A DNA stretch of 64,000 bases from NCBI GenBank assembly GCA_914767885.1, contig CAJZBQ010000015.1, forward strand, positions 496,001-560,000, given 5' to 3'. The position numbers were made by a program, and so were the translations under genes. The DNA is from Blepharisma stoltei (Eukaryota > Ciliophora > Heterotrichea > Heterotrichida > Blepharismidae). Each line of letters opens with the position of its first letter. The stretch's first letter is position 1. The notes under the pieces were generated by a model, which saw nothing but the letters and a program-made list of their open reading frames with translations, did not search any database and was not told the origin of the DNA. This document shows, piece after piece, positions 1-10,963 of the stretch.

Positions 1-1160
1 TAGCTTTTTAGTTATCTCATGATTTTCTCCTATATTTTCTCTACATAAGTCATATCCTTTCTTATAGCAGTCTATAACTCAAGAACGCTATTAGTGCGCT
101 TTTAGAACAGGCTGGAGTAGAAGCCAAGATTGCAGGCTTTTCCGCTCTATTCTAGCAAGCCAAACTCAATTTGGCAAACCGTAGCAATTGTGGATGTGTT
201 TGCATAATCGAATTTGGCTCATCAGAATGGAGCAGAAAAGTCAAAAACTTAGCTTCTGCTTCTGTTAAGCTCTTAGGCTCGCTAATAGCATGCCGAGCTA
301 TAACGCATCGGTCATTTGATTTAAAAATTCATACTCAACCCCTACATTATGATAAGCAATTCCCAAATGACTAGCTAAGCCTGGATTTTCATTGAAATTA
401 TTCCTCAATAAATAAAGAGACTTCAAAGAGTGCCTTATCTCCCCTCTTAAAATTGGAACAAAAAATCCTATTCAATGAAAGGAGGGCTAATATTTTAAAA
501 AAAAATTTAAATTAAATTTTTCTCTATAGCAAATATAAATTGAAAAGGATATTTATAATTTTTAACTTATTTTATGAAGAATTAATTTATAGATTAATGT
601 ATTCAATATAAAAACTGTTTTATAATATTTTATTCACATTTTTTCGATTAAATTAGATTATAATTAATTTTATAAATTCGTATTTTCAGCTATAATTTGC
701 GAATTGAAAACAAAAATTTGTTCATATTGGGGGTTTTCTCACCCAAAAATTTTAAATTTTACCTATATTTTGTTTCAATTTAAAGGGTAGGAGTTAGTGC
801 TCTTTCATGCTCTTGCTTTTCCGACAAAATTGCACATATATTTAAATGTGATTGTGCAAGTATGCTTACCTCTTCGCCTTTGGATTTTCCAATTTCTGCA
901 GCTTTAAAAAAGCACTCAAGCGCTTTTTCATTGTTTTTAAGTTTCTTATAATAAGTTCCATAGTGGTTCATAGCAATTGAACAGAGCTTGTTTCTAACTT
1001 CCATTTGTTTAATATTCGATGATTGATCTAAAGCGCTATTTAAAAGATAAAGCGAGTGATTGTAATCATCCTTCCGAAGAAACTCTGCTGCTTGCTTTAT
1101 TTGGTACTGAATAGCATTTTCGATGTCTTTTAAATTCGCATTTGGAGTTCATTCAGACAT
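1..1160 (-). CDS. TPR-repeat protein, 3' part outside window
   Basis: The gene starts at the ATG at 1160 (MSEWTPNANLKD, codon 4 is TGA read as Trp) and runs off the window at base 1. Helix-turn-helix TPR units are clear: KNNEKALECFFKAAEIG, then NENPGLASHLGIAYHNVGVEYE. The frame is broken twice. Removing 438-796 at its TTA repeat joins HERAL to RHSLKSLYLL. Removing the TA-bound segment 73-300 joins QMTDAL to DCYKKGYDLCREN, a further TPR helix that continues to the edge. Both joins stay in phase, which is the main argument that these are germline-limited insertions. A scaffold role is typical of TPR proteins; partner and process are unknown. Confidence 0.75.
73..300. other. TA-bound IES inside TPR gene, 228 bp
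   Basis: The ends form an imperfect inverted repeat: TATAACTCAAGAACGCTAT on the left and, reverse-complemented, TATAGCTCGGCATGCTATTA on the right. Excision leaving one TA gives the codons for DAL-DCYKKG, in frame and continuing the TPR pattern. The 67-codon open frame on the plus strand at 171-374 lies inside this element and is not a gene. Confidence 0.7.
438..796. mobile_element. C-rich-ended MITE-like IES, family B (degenerate), 359 bp
   Basis: The left end is TTA followed by TCTCCCCTCTTAAAATTGGA. The right end is CAATTTAAAGGGTAGGAG followed by TTA. It is bounded by a TTA repeat (435-437 and 794-796). Excision restores the TPR gene frame (HERAL-RHSLKSL). The interior is AT-rich with no open frame. 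Confidence 0.75.
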
Positions 1161-1181
1161 TTATTAAAGTTAATCTACTAA

Positions 1182-3690
1182 TTATTCTTGTTTATTTTTT
1201 CGAAAGTTTTGGGCTGTGAAATGCAGAAGATCCAAAAATTGGTCAAGAAGAATTTTTTTCATCCTCGAGCCATTTCCAGACTGATGCCTTTCTGGGGAAT
1301 CAATTAATTTTGATAAATCTTCAACGATTTCATCTCTATTTCGGTTTTGTTCTATCATCAATTCTAACAACTCAACATCGCATATAAATGGAAGGAGGAA
1401 TTTTTGGAGAGGAACGGTCTGCAAAATAGGTTTAACTTTTGAAGCAGAAAAGTCTGGGTCTGTTAATTGATATAAAATAATCCCTTCTAGAAGAGCACCC
1501 ACTTTCATAACTGAATATGCGAGTCTTTTATAGAACTTCGGATACTCAATCACTCTGGCAGCTTTTAAATAATCTTTCACAGCCAAATGGAACTTTTCTT
1601 CTAATAAAAACATATTCCCTGAAAAATAATCATTGTATCCTCCGGGGCTTAATTTCTTTGTTTTACCAATTGCGACCTTTGTTAGCCTTGTCAGTTTTGA
1701 GAAGTCGTGAACTCCTGTTTTTCTATATAATTCTTACATCTTATAATCAATATCAGTAGGGACATCAATCATAAAGTCATTTTCAAAGCTAATAAGCTCA
1801 AAATATGAATAAAGCTGGTCTGCTTCAGTCTGCCGCTCTTTATGGATAAATTTAAGAACTCTAACAGCAGTAAACAGCCATCTTGAAATTTGTTTAACAA
1901 CAAGCGGAATTTGAATGCTTTCTACAAAAATTATCAGGATTTTTATATCAATTTTTTCTATGACATCTAAAAAATTCAAATAAACGTCTGATAAAAAGTC
2001 ACTCGAGCAAGGCTCGGGTTGGGCTATCAAGACTTGAACTTTTTCAACGAAATTAAGCACATTCAGTAACTCTTCAGAGAGCAATGATTTAACTCTTGTA
2101 GAGAAACTTCCAAGGTAAGGAGATTGCAATATCAGTGCTAAAATATATGTCCATTGCTTCAAATTTGGTGGGCCGAATTTTTCAATAATTTCTTTTAATG
2201 TGTCGAAGTATTTTTCTGGAGGGGACTCTTCTAATGGAGTTATGACTGCACAATAATACACACAATCTGTTCACAAGTAAAGCTCAGACTCTGTAATTCT
2301 GCTTAAAACATCTTCAAATATTTTCCTTGACAAAGAGCTGTATCCTTTATTTTCAAATAGAGCATATTTTAAGTACTTTCTGGCTACAGCAAACTGTTCT
2401 GTTAGATTATCGACTTCAATTTTTGATTTTATGATGTCTATGTTTTGGGCCATCTGTTCTAAATCTACTTGAATATTTCTATGTTACTTTTACTCTTGTT
2501 GGTCTCTTTGTACTCTTCTTTTGCCTTCTAGCTCTCTACTGTAATGAAATAGCTCTCTTGCATAAGACTCGTCTTTTTCTATTTCCATCGTTTCAGGGAT
2601 GATTCCAAGATACCCTTTTAGCTTGTCAACAGTTAGAGTGGTGATTTTATTGGGATTCGCTGTTGGCACATAATCTGCAGGAAGGCTCTTATATAGTTCA
2701 GTAAAATGGTATATTGGATTACATTTATTAAGATTTTATTATTATTATAAAATAACATTTTCTAAATTAATACTGAAAGGCATATGCTGCTTCTGCATAA
2801 TTTTCTTCTAACTTCTCTCACCTTTAAATTAGAACAAAATATTGTTAAAATTGACATTTTTTGAATAAATTAATCCCTTTTAAATTGGAACAAAATTTTA
2901 ATTTTATGGTGAAAATCCTAGTTTTTGCATAAATAGCTTTAATCTTATTTAATGAGCGATTCAAAAATGCTATGCAAACAGTTAGCATTTTGAATACCTA
3001 ATTTTTTGAATGAAAATTCTTCATAAAAATCTATTAAAATTAAAAAATATTGCATTCAATATGAATTTTATTTTTTTAAAATATTTATAAAAAGATATTG
3101 TGAAAATTTATTTATTTTTTTAAAATAAAATTAAATCCTCTTTTAATTGGAACAGAAATTTTTGCTCTAATTTAAAGACAGAGGAGGAGTAAAGCTTTTC
3201 ACAAGCCCAACTCATATAAAATTTGTGGGTTTGTAGTGCGGACTTTCGAAAGGTGGTGGATTGCTTCTAACTCTTCATCTCTATCTAAATGCAGCACTTC
3301 TCTAGCAAACTTGTAATCAGTGATCAAAGTCCTAATCACAAATCGATAATAAAGGATATTGTCCCCTTTATCCCTTGCTTTTTTCATCAAATTGATTTTG
3401 TATTCCAAAGGAAGCTCTTGGGATTCGAATTCTTCTAATAAGTCTGTAGAGCTGTGGACCAAAAGGTCAGTAATAATTTCTTCTAACACTTTAAGCTTTT
3501 TTGTGTTGGGATTGATTGCTCCGTTGGGATGGGTGTGATATAAGGCACTTGCAAATAGCTCTTTTGGGCAGTCATTTATCTATGTTAACCATACATGCTC
3601 GCGGCGATAAGGCTCGGATAAAAACTTCACCCAGAGAAAATAGGTATTTTCTGGAGGCTTTAGCACTGCAAGTTCATATCTATCTTCCAT
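1182..3690 (-). CDS. INTS8-like protein (Integrator subunit 8)
   Basis: ATG at 3690, stop TAA at 1182. The N-terminus (ENTYFLWVKFLSEPYRREH), the TPR-like block (YELGLWKALEENYAEAAYAF) and KLKGYLGI follow the order seen in Integrator subunit 8, and the C-terminal helices (MFLLEEKFHLAVKDYLKAAR) are TPR-like. Three 15-nt introns were located: 3580-3594, 2479-2493 and 1723-1737. Two germline insertions, 2812-3192 (TAA-bounded) and 2710-2770 (TA-bounded), must also be removed. The second join reads AYAFQY-HFTELYKSL. Several in-frame TGA codons are read as Trp. INTS8 is a scaffold of the Integrator complex, which terminates and cleaves Pol II transcripts. The assignment rests on remembered similarity only; an unrelated TPR protein remains possible. 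Confidence 0.6.
2710..2770. other. Short TA-bound IES, 61 bp
   Basis: This very AT-rich segment contains in-frame stops within the INTS8-like gene. Joining the TA at 2710-2711 to the TA at 2771-2772 gives AFQY-HFTELYKSLPADYV without a frame change. The size matches the short class of heterotrich IES; terminal inverted repeats are weak. Confidence 0.6.
2812..3192. mobile_element. C-rich-ended MITE-like IES, family B, 381 bp
   Basis: Flanked by TAA (2809-2811 and 3190-3192). The left end is CTTCTCTCACCTTTAAATTA; the right part has CTCTTTTAATTGGAAC and ends GAGGAGGAG. Excision joins LWKAL to EENYAEAAYAF in the INTS8-like gene. The ends are degenerate compared with the copy at 24040. Confidence 0.75.
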
Positions 3691-3722
3691 TTTTATTAAA
3701 TTTTATATATAAGGAGTGTTAA

Positions 3723-6489
3723 TTAAAGACTTTTCCACTTGTAGAAATATATATTTGAAGTTTTTGAAGCCTTGTTCTCTAGCTCCCCCTCCGTAAGCGA
3801 ACAAAAAAATTTTATTTGCTCACGGAGGGAGTTAATTTTTTTTTAAAAAATTTATATATAAAAATTATATAGATTTTTTTTTTCGAAATTTAAAAAAATC
3901 CCTAATTCGCAAAAATTAGAAAGCAAATATTAATTTAATTTGTAAAATTTATGTTTTAAAACGTGATTTGTTTAAAATTAAACAGAATTAGCTAGAGATT
4001 CATGATAATAATTATCACTTATATATCAATTTTTTTTTTCATAAAAAAATTTTGTTCGCTCACGGAGGGTGGGTTTTTGGGCAAAAAATAGGGATTTTTC
4101 TAATGATTTTGTTAGCTCACGGAGGGGGGAGTAAGCATGCCAAAAATTTTTCTATTTTTTCTTTGATCAGCCGATACTTGTAGATAGAGATATTTGATAA
4201 GTTGACAGGAGGCTTTTGGATCTTATTAAAAAGAGACAAAAAAGATGAAAAGCCAGTCCGAAGCCTTGATTTGTAAATAAACTCAAGAGGCTTATAGAAA
4301 TTATCAACTGCTTCGCTATCAATATGTGATGTACTCAGATTGAGTTCTTCAATAAATAGAAGCTCATTATTTACAATTGGAGTTTTTGAAGAAATTTGAC
4401 GCCAGAAATCAATGATTTGTTTTTCTCTCTTGTGAAAAAGTGTTTTAAATACACAAAGAGCATACTTTCTTTTTTCTACATATGATAACAATTTAAGGAA
4501 AAAAGAAAATTTCAATTTCCCTTGTGATTTGTATATTGATCTTGCAATTTTTCTGATGGATTTTTCTTTGAGCATTGAATTTTTAGCAAAAATAGCCCAT
4601 TTCTCCCAATACTTCGAATTAAGAAAAGCGTAATAAGCATTGAAATTATTAAGTGCCTTTGATATTGTTTCTTTGTGCATAGAAATGTCTGTCAATTCAT
4701 TTTCACTAGATAAGCTAGACAAAGTAAAAATATAAGAGCATAATCATTGGCTTCAATACTTTTTCTTGATGAAGTGGTAATGGGAATTCAGTTTATTTAA
4801 AGCTTGAGATAAGGTTTGCTGATAAAATGCATCATCTTTTAGGATATTGAAATATGAGCGGGGCTTATTAAGTACAAAATATGAAATAACTCTGCAACTT
4901 GAAAATTTAGACCAATATTTTACTTTGAGACTATTGTAATGAAAAGATGATTTATTGAACACTTTGGATAAAATTTGTTCGAATGATGAATAATCCTTCA
5001 AATAGTTGTAGTCTGCAATTGTCTTATTTGTGAGTTGATATCCTAGAGTTTTCTCATATCTGCAATCTTCCATGTAGTTACAGTCAGCTATTGGCTTATT
5101 GATAATATGGTATGTCAATTTTTTTTCGCAGCCATAGAATTTGAGATCTTTCAAATAGCTGTAGTCAGCTAATGGGGGATTGATAATAGAATATGTGATT
5201 GTACTATTATAAAAACCCTTGGAATATTCAATTTCAATCTGACTAGAATCACATTCTGATAAACAATCATAATCTGATTTTGGCTTAATTAAAACTGAAT
5301 ATTCAAATTCTTTATTTATGTCAATTGATGCCTCTAAATAATTATAGCCTGATTTTTGTTTATTCATAATTGAGTATTCATTAAAATAATTAGAGTATTT
5401 AAGGCGTCTAACTCTGCACCCCCATTAAAGGGACAAAGCCAAAATGGTGAGTCAAGAGCATTCCGGGTCCTAAAGGTCAGACTATCCCAAATCAGCAGCC
5501 TGCCATCCTGGCCAGCCCTTCTCACCAAGGGCGATGACTCGCTCTTGCCTCACTCAGCTCCTGCCCGAATTCAGCCAAAAGGTTAACCCTCCTCGGATCT
5601 GCTGAGAGGCAAAACTCTTAGCCTCTTAGTAACACCCTGGAGCAGTTCCTCTGGCTACCCCCAAAGTTAAACCGCTGCCACTGTGCAGAAGTTCTCGAGA
5701 GAAAACCGAACCACATAAATAAAATGGCATTTAGTTCGAGAGCTAATTTCTCTCAAAGAAATTGCCATTTTATTTAGTCATAATAGAGTATTCAATTTCT
5801 TTATTAATATCATTGGACTCTTCTAAATAATTATAGCTAGAGGCTTGTTTTTTGGCAGCTCTATATTCGAATATTTCATCATTTTGTTTGTAGCTTTTAT
5901 CTTCATACAAAGCATAATCTTCAGTAAGCTTATTAATAGTCTGACTTGCTGGATGCTCATCTAGCTCTGACTTATAAATGGCAATAGTTTCAATATTTGC
6001 TTCTTCATCATAGTAATTAGGCTCTTCTAAATAATCATAATCCAGCAGTGGCTTATCAAAAATAAAGTATTCAAAAAAATCATCGTCTTCTTCAAAGCTG
6101 TAAGAGTTTTTGAAGCCATCAAAAGCTTGAATTATTACTTTGAAGCAATATCTACAGATGATTTCCATCCCAATTAATTTTTCATATGGCATTGAAGCCA
6201 TGCAACCACTATCAATATTTTTCTCTTTATCAAATCGGCTTGAGCATGATGATGGAGGAGCGAGACTAATGCTATCAGAAGATAATTTGTCTAAAAACCC
6301 ATCTTCAAGCTGAGCAGATTCATATTCTCTTGGGGTTAAAATATTTGAATTAAAAGTTTCGTTTAGCCTGGCTTTGTTTTCAACTGAAAGCTGAATATCA
6401 AGAATTTCGTTTAATTCTTCAGGGCTCTGACTAAGTTCTATTTCGCTATACTTTTGTGGAGTAAAAAATAAGGTTTTATCTTCATTGGA
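3723..6489 (-). CDS. Large repeat protein with NKPxxDYNYLxD repeats, N-terminus unresolved
   Basis: Open in one frame from 6489 to the stop at 3723 once TGA is read as Trp and two insertions are removed: the SINE at 5380-5772 and the element at 3783-4133. After an acidic N-terminal part, roughly 20-35-residue units repeat with a core like INKPIADYNYLKD (also DKPLLDYDYLEE, NKTIADYNYLKD, LNKPRSYFNILKD). The C-terminal third is Lys-rich and ends YKWKSL. No in-frame ATG precedes residue MASMPYEK at 6201. Upstream an in-phase TAA (6490-6492) and another SINE intervene, so the true start may lie at 6201 or in the neighbouring gene at 7513. I do not recognise the family. No membrane segments or signal peptide are seen. 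Confidence 0.6.
3783..4133. mobile_element. C-rich-ended MITE-like IES, family A, ~350 bp
   Basis: The left end has CCCCCTCCGTAAGCGAAC, followed by an inner complementary copy TTCGCTCACGGAGGG-type hairpin. The right end is GCTCACGGAGGGGGGAG. Flanks are TAG (left) and TAA (right), probably an original TAA. Excision joins EKFLAC-L to ENKASKTSNIYFYKWKSL, giving the repeat protein its stop. Confidence 0.75.
5380..5772 (-). mobile_element. SINE family 2, inside exon of repeat protein
   Basis: GC-rich block in an AT-rich gene. On the minus strand it reads GGTTTTCTCTCGAGAACTTC near the 5' end and finishes CGCCTTAAATACTC. It shares this body with the insert in the aspartate aminotransferase gene. 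It is flanked by a 21-bp direct repeat with three mismatches (5359-5379 and 5773-5793, TTTATTCATAATTGAGTATTC). The 5' head carries an inverted repeat around AAATAAAATGGCA. Removal keeps the repeat protein in frame (IEYSIM-NKQKSGYNYLE). Confidence 0.7.
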
Positions 6490-6512
6490 TTAATTTACTT
6501 TCATAAATAAAA

Positions 6513-6937
6513 ATGGCATTCAGTTCGAGGTAGTTTAGCTTTGACAATTTTCTCCCTCATGGATTTATATTTCATGGAGTTTTGTTTTATTTGGAGAACT
6601 TCTGCACAGCCGCAGCGGTTTAGCTTTGGTCAGATAAGACTAGAGGAACTGCTTCCCTGTGCATTCAAGAGGCCTAGGGTTTTCCACTCCGCACACACGA
6701 GGAGGGAGACCCTTAGACAGAATACGTGCAGGAGCTGAGCTTAACAAGAGCGACGGCAACACGCGGATGAGAAGTGTGATTTGAAAGAAGAACGGGCACG
6801 ATGAAATGTCTGCACATTTTTAAGAGCCAGAATGGCCCGTGGCGTCATCAGTCGTGCTTAACCCTTTATACTCTTTGCACAATCCACACTTTTTGCAAGG
6901 CATGATACTGGGAGCATGCAACGTACTCCATAAATAC
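6513..6937 (+). mobile_element. SINE family 2, diverged copy
   Basis: Contains GGAGAACTTCTGCACAGCCG, GCAGGAGCTGAGC, GGCCCGTGGCGTCATCA and the 3' end CCATAAATACC, all matching family 2 in order. The head again begins AAATAAAAATGGCATTCAG. The flanks TAATTTACTTTCATAA and TAATTATCATAA look like a diverged target duplication. It separates the repeat protein from the gene at 6938-7513. Confidence 0.6.
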
Positions 6938-7513
6938 CTAATTATCATAATCGGATTGCTTTGCTTTCAGCTTTTCTTCGCGTTCTTGGAATTTTTTTTC
7001 TAAATTTATTTTTATGTTTTCGAGTCTTTGTTTTTTAGATAGATAAGTATCAGTTCTTAGAGGGAGCTTATAAGGTTCTAGAGGGCTACCGGACTTACCA
7101 CTCTTGAAATGTTTTTCTAGATAAGCTGTGACTCTATCATATAGCAATTTTGCTGAATCAACTCTATATGTTTTTATTCTTTTTTTTGGTGAGCAGAATC
7201 TCCAGATACCAAGAGATTTGGAACTTCTGTGGCTATTAAGCCCTTCAGAATCCACTGAGAACTTAATTTTATTTGGACTTTCTTGATCCCTCCTTTCATT
7301 TTTGCTTAAAGAGAGTGCAATGCCCAATTTAGATTTTCAGGCGTTGTGGTCTTTTATAACAGGAGACCAATTATTTTTTCTTTTACTGTTCAAAACTCCA
7401 GGACTCTTGTAGAAAAGTGATCCTTTAGAGCTAGAAATCAAATTATTGTTTTTTTGTCGGTGCTTTAGCATCTCATGCCTATAAGAGTTCAGACTTTCAA
7501 GAATACTAGACAT
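6938..7513 (-). CDS. Small basic protein, unknown function
   Basis: ATG at 7513 (MSSILESLNSYRHEMLKHRQ), one in-frame TGA read as Trp, stop TAG at 6938; about 191 residues. It is rich in Lys, Arg and Ser, and the C-terminal 40 residues (LSKKQRLENIKINLEKKFQE) should form a charged helix. A SINE starts immediately after the stop. Removing that SINE with one copy of its flank puts this frame in phase with the downstream repeat protein apart from one TAA, so the two may have been one gene. No domain recognised. Confidence 0.55.
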
Positions 7514-7974
7514 TTTTTATTTTAAAACTGGAATTATATATCTCTTTACTTATTTTTCGTGAATTCTCCTGTCTTTATTTTTTAGAGAGCTTTTTGGTCT
7601 AAATTAATTTAATAAAAAACATAAATTTGCGATTTCGCATAATGTTCCTAGTCATTTCTTAATTTATGATGTGTGCAGTCAATTTTCGGAAGGCTTATTA
7701 TATGGATTTCCTCTTTAATTCAAGAAACTATAGAGTTGACTTCACTTATCATTAAAACTTTTTATAAAACTACTATCCAAAAAACAGGGGGATAGATTCG
7801 ACATCTTGGAATAACGGTATAAAGACTATTTTAATAAATACACTGATGCAATTATAATTTATAAATTTCAACGCGCCATAACTTCAAATAGAGCTTTCTT
7901 CTTATTTCAATTATGGTTTATGGCTTCTAATTTTAAGCTGAAATACATTTATTCAAGAGCCTGACTCCCCCCCC

Positions 7975-8770
7975 CTTTAAATTGGAACTAAAAATTTTGT
8001 TCCAATTTAAAGGGGGGTTTAATTTTTTTTTTTAAAACAAATATCAATATAAAAGTTTTTATAAAAATATATAAAAATTTAAAAAAAACAATTTCAAAAA
8101 CTTATCGAATTAGATCAATAAATTTGTTTAATAAAACGCTATTTACTCTTTATCCTTTAAAACAAAGCAAGATATAACTAAATTTTCATTATTAGTTAAT
8201 ACGCCACTATTAATTGGTATCAAAATTATTTACACAAAAATTATTTATTTTTATTGATAAAAGAAAAAAATTAAAAAAAACAAAAATTTTGAAAAATTTA
8301 TCGATCAAAGTGCTAATTTTGTTTAAATAAGATGTTATTTATACTCTATTCTTTAAAATAAAGCAAGAAATAAGTAAATTTTGAAAATTTTATAAAGAAT
8401 TCCTATTGAATTTATATCAAAACTATCCAAATAAAAAATATCATTTTTATCAAAAAAAACAAAAATTTTTTTTGAAATTTTTAAAAAAACAAATTAATTT
8501 TTTTTTAAAATTTACCAATTAAGAATAATAAATTTATTTAAATAAGATGCTCTTTATACTTTTTTCTTTAAACATGAGCAAGATATAAATAAATTTTTAA
8601 TTTTAGTTAAGAAGAAACATTTAACTTATATCAAAAAACTTTTTAGGTAAAAATTATATATAATTTTTTATTATAAAATTAAATTTTGTTCCAATTTAAA
8701 GGGGGGTTAATTTACCAAAAAAGTGGAAATTTTACCGATATTTTGTTCCAATTTAAAGGGGGGGGAGTGA
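7975..8770. mobile_element. C-rich-ended MITE-like element, family B, expanded interior, 796 bp
   Basis: Flanked by TGA (7972-7974 and 8768-8770). The left end is CTCCCCCCCCCTTTAAATTG with a nested inverted copy TTCCAATTTAAAGGGGGG; the right end has the same nested form. The interior holds about three diverged copies of a roughly 200-bp unit recognisable by TAAGATGYT..TTTATACT..TTCTTTAAA and a later GCAAGATATAA (near 8100-8180, 8320-8370, 8540-8600). It lies between genes. This is the longest copy in the window. Confidence 0.7.
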
Positions 8771-8816
8771 GAATTAGCTAAACTTAATTAATTAAAAATT
8801 GAATTAAATAAGTCAG

Positions 8817-9662
8817 TTATGTATGAGTAGAAACAGATTTTATTTGAACTCTGAAAACTTCTCCAGATGTTGGGCTAGGAACAACAGCCAATATTTTTTT
8901 AATGGACTGGCTTGATTTATTTCTATCGCTGTGTATTCTGGTAGCATATTCTTTGACAGTCCCACTTACCATCAGTTTCCTCGTAAACCTTCTTTTTGGC
9001 TCTGTAGACATTGCTCTTGTTTGAGGAATGATTTCTCTGCTTGACCTGGCGTTTCTTTTAATTCTATGTTTTGTAAAGAGTTTGGCATTTATTGGACTTT
9101 GCTGGTAAAGCATTTGTTGATATTTCCTTGAAAACAGTTTCTTCTTATCTTGAAACTTTATAATTCTCCCAGATCTTCGACATATTTCTGTATTAATACA
9201 ACTATCATCAATATTTAGTTTGTCACAGCAATCATACGAAAATTTTAAAGTCTCATTCATTTTTGCTGGTTCTGGACTTGGAGTTCTGCTTCCTATTTTA
9301 TCAAAGAATTTTGGAGTTAAATAATCCCGTGATTTAGGTCTTACCTGTCTCTCCTCTAGATGAATATGCGAAATGAACATTTCGCTTTCAAAATAGCCTT
9401 CATGTCTTGTTTTCTTCTGAAAATAATTAGGAGGCGTACTTGGTTTATGCATATAACTGGAGTGAGGACGGGTTTGGGGAGTATGAATTGCTATACTGGA
9501 ATTTGGAGAAGCCCTCATTGTAAGATAAAGCTCTTCATCTGGTAATGTAAGTCTTTCTCCTGACCGTTGGATTCTGGAACAGTTGGAAATTCGGTGAATT
9601 TCGAATAAGGTTTCTGGCTTGTGTAGGTATTCTTTACTAGATTTTATGATATCGATATTCAT
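8817..9662 (-). CDS. Hypothetical protein, Arg/Ser/Thr-Pro rich
   Basis: Single uninterrupted frame of 281 residues, ATG at 9662, TAA at 8817. It is rich in basic residues and in SP/TP dipeptides (NSSIAIHTPQTRPHSS, RTPSPEP), which suggests a largely disordered, possibly phosphorylated protein. No signal peptide, membrane segment or known domain is visible. It ends only 14 bp from the start side of the downstream amidotransferase gene, a typical compact ciliate spacing. Confidence 0.6.
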   Translation of the reverse strand: MNIDIIKSSKEYLHKPETLFEIHRISNCSRIQRSGERLTLPDEELYLTMRASPNSSIAIHTPQTRPHSSYMHKPSTPPNYFQKKTRHEGYFESEMFISHIHLEERQVRPKSRDYLTPKFFDKIGSRTPSPEPAKMNETLKFSYDCCDKLNIDDSCINTEICRRSGRIIKFQDKKKLFSRKYQQMLYQQSPINAKLFTKHRIKRNARSSREIIPQTRAMSTEPKRRFTRKLMVSGTVKEYATRIHSDRNKSSQSIKKILAVVPSPTSGEVFRVQIKSVSTHT

Positions 9663-9675
9663 TATATAAAGTTTT

Positions 9676-10920
9676 TTAATTATCTCTTCTTAAAAATTTG
9701 TTGAATGCATCAATGAGGATCTCTGAGTCAGTTTTTATCCTCGAGCAGAGTTCTAAAGCAGTTTTTGCTTGCTCGTCAGATATTCCTCCTTTGGAAAGCA
9801 TATACTGTGTGTAAAAATTCACAACGAAATGAGTGGTAAACTCTGGGTGGCCTTGAGAACTAATTGCTCTATTTCCGTATCTTACAATTTCAGCAGTGCA
9901 ACTTGGCGAAGTATAAATGATATTTCCACTTGGAGGCACTACGGAAACGCAATCTCCATGGCACTGGGACAAATAAAGTTTGCTTGGAAGGCCTTCAAAT
10001 TCTTCCAATGCTGTAAGTTCTTCAGTTTTGTAAACAAAGCCTCCATCAGGATTTCTTGCAGCCTCTCCTCCGAAGACCCTTCCTAAGATTTGATGGCCAA
10101 GACATATTCCCACAATTTTGACACTAGGATAATTGTCAATGATAATTCTAAAAAACCCTATTAAAGGCGCTAGCCAAGGCAAAGTATCATCAAAAGCAGA
10201 ATATTTTGCACCTGTAATCATATATTGCGCTAAGTTAAATATAAACTGACATTATGTAAGGCTAATTTCTATTATTTAAAATAATTTCGAAATATATTGA
10301 CATTAATTTATCTAATGCAGCATAATTCCCTTTAATGAGCTTAGTATATCGAGACTAGGAAAATCATTTTTTGGGATATAATAATGATTTCATTTTTCTG
10401 TGCCCTGGATGAAAAATCCTCCATATAAAGCTTCATTTAGTCCCGACCAAGGTAAATAGTCTTGCATATGCAGTAGCAAATATTCTGGATTTTCATGGAT
10501 TTGGGATGATTCAAAATTAGCTTCATCGAACATATAGTCAGGGCTCATGTAGTTGTGAATTGAGGCTAAACGGAACCTTTCAGACATCAAAGGAGAATCA
10601 ATGTAATTTTCAGGGACATTATCAAACATATTTGCATTTGGAATTGGCACATACATGACATTTCCTACAGTAAATCCATGAGCGATTACTTGTTTCATCA
10701 ATTTTCTGAGCTGATTGTCATGGTAAAAGGCTAGATTTTCCCATTCAGAGTCTGTGAAAAGCCTAAATCCTAGCCTTGTTGATATTACCCTTATAGCACC
10801 GAAATATCTATTCACATCTGAATCTTTCAGGGTAAATTCCGGGACGCTTTTATCTTCGTTCAATAGACACTTGAAAGCTTCACCTTCTTTTCCATAAGCA
10901 ATAACTTTAAAAGAAGCCAT
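9676..10920 (-). CDS. Class I glutamine amidotransferase-like protein, copy A
   Basis: ATG at 10920 (MASFKVIAYGKEGEAFKC). The catalytic core shows the nucleophile elbow VGICLGHQILGRVFGGE and the His/Glu pair in SSQGHPEFT, so the Cys-His-Glu triad is complete. The order matches gamma-glutamyl-peptidase/GMP-synthase-like GATase1 domains, with an extra ~130-residue N-terminal region. The frame is broken after LKGI. Removing the 102-bp TA-bound segment 10223-10324 gives LKGIMITGAKYSAFDDTLPW, which matches copy B at the same place. The adjacent copy B (10964-12094) is a tandem duplicate without the IES, a useful internal control. The substrate is not predictable. Confidence 0.85.
10223..10324. other. 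TA-bound IES in amidotransferase copy A, 102 bp
   Basis: The ends are TATATTGCGCTAAGTTAAAT and, reverse-complemented from the right, TATGCTGCATTAGATAAATT, an imperfect inverted repeat. It contains several stops. Its position is fixed independently because the tandem paralogue at 10964-12094 reads straight through the same site (NLKGILITGAKY). Confidence 0.8.
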
Positions 10921-10963
10921 TAAACTAGAAATTTATATATAAAATGCTTAAAAGGACTCTAAA

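Noticed and set aside
171-374. 67-codon plus-strand open frame
   Set aside because: Lies inside the TA-bound IES 73-300 and its flank; the opposite strand is the TPR gene.
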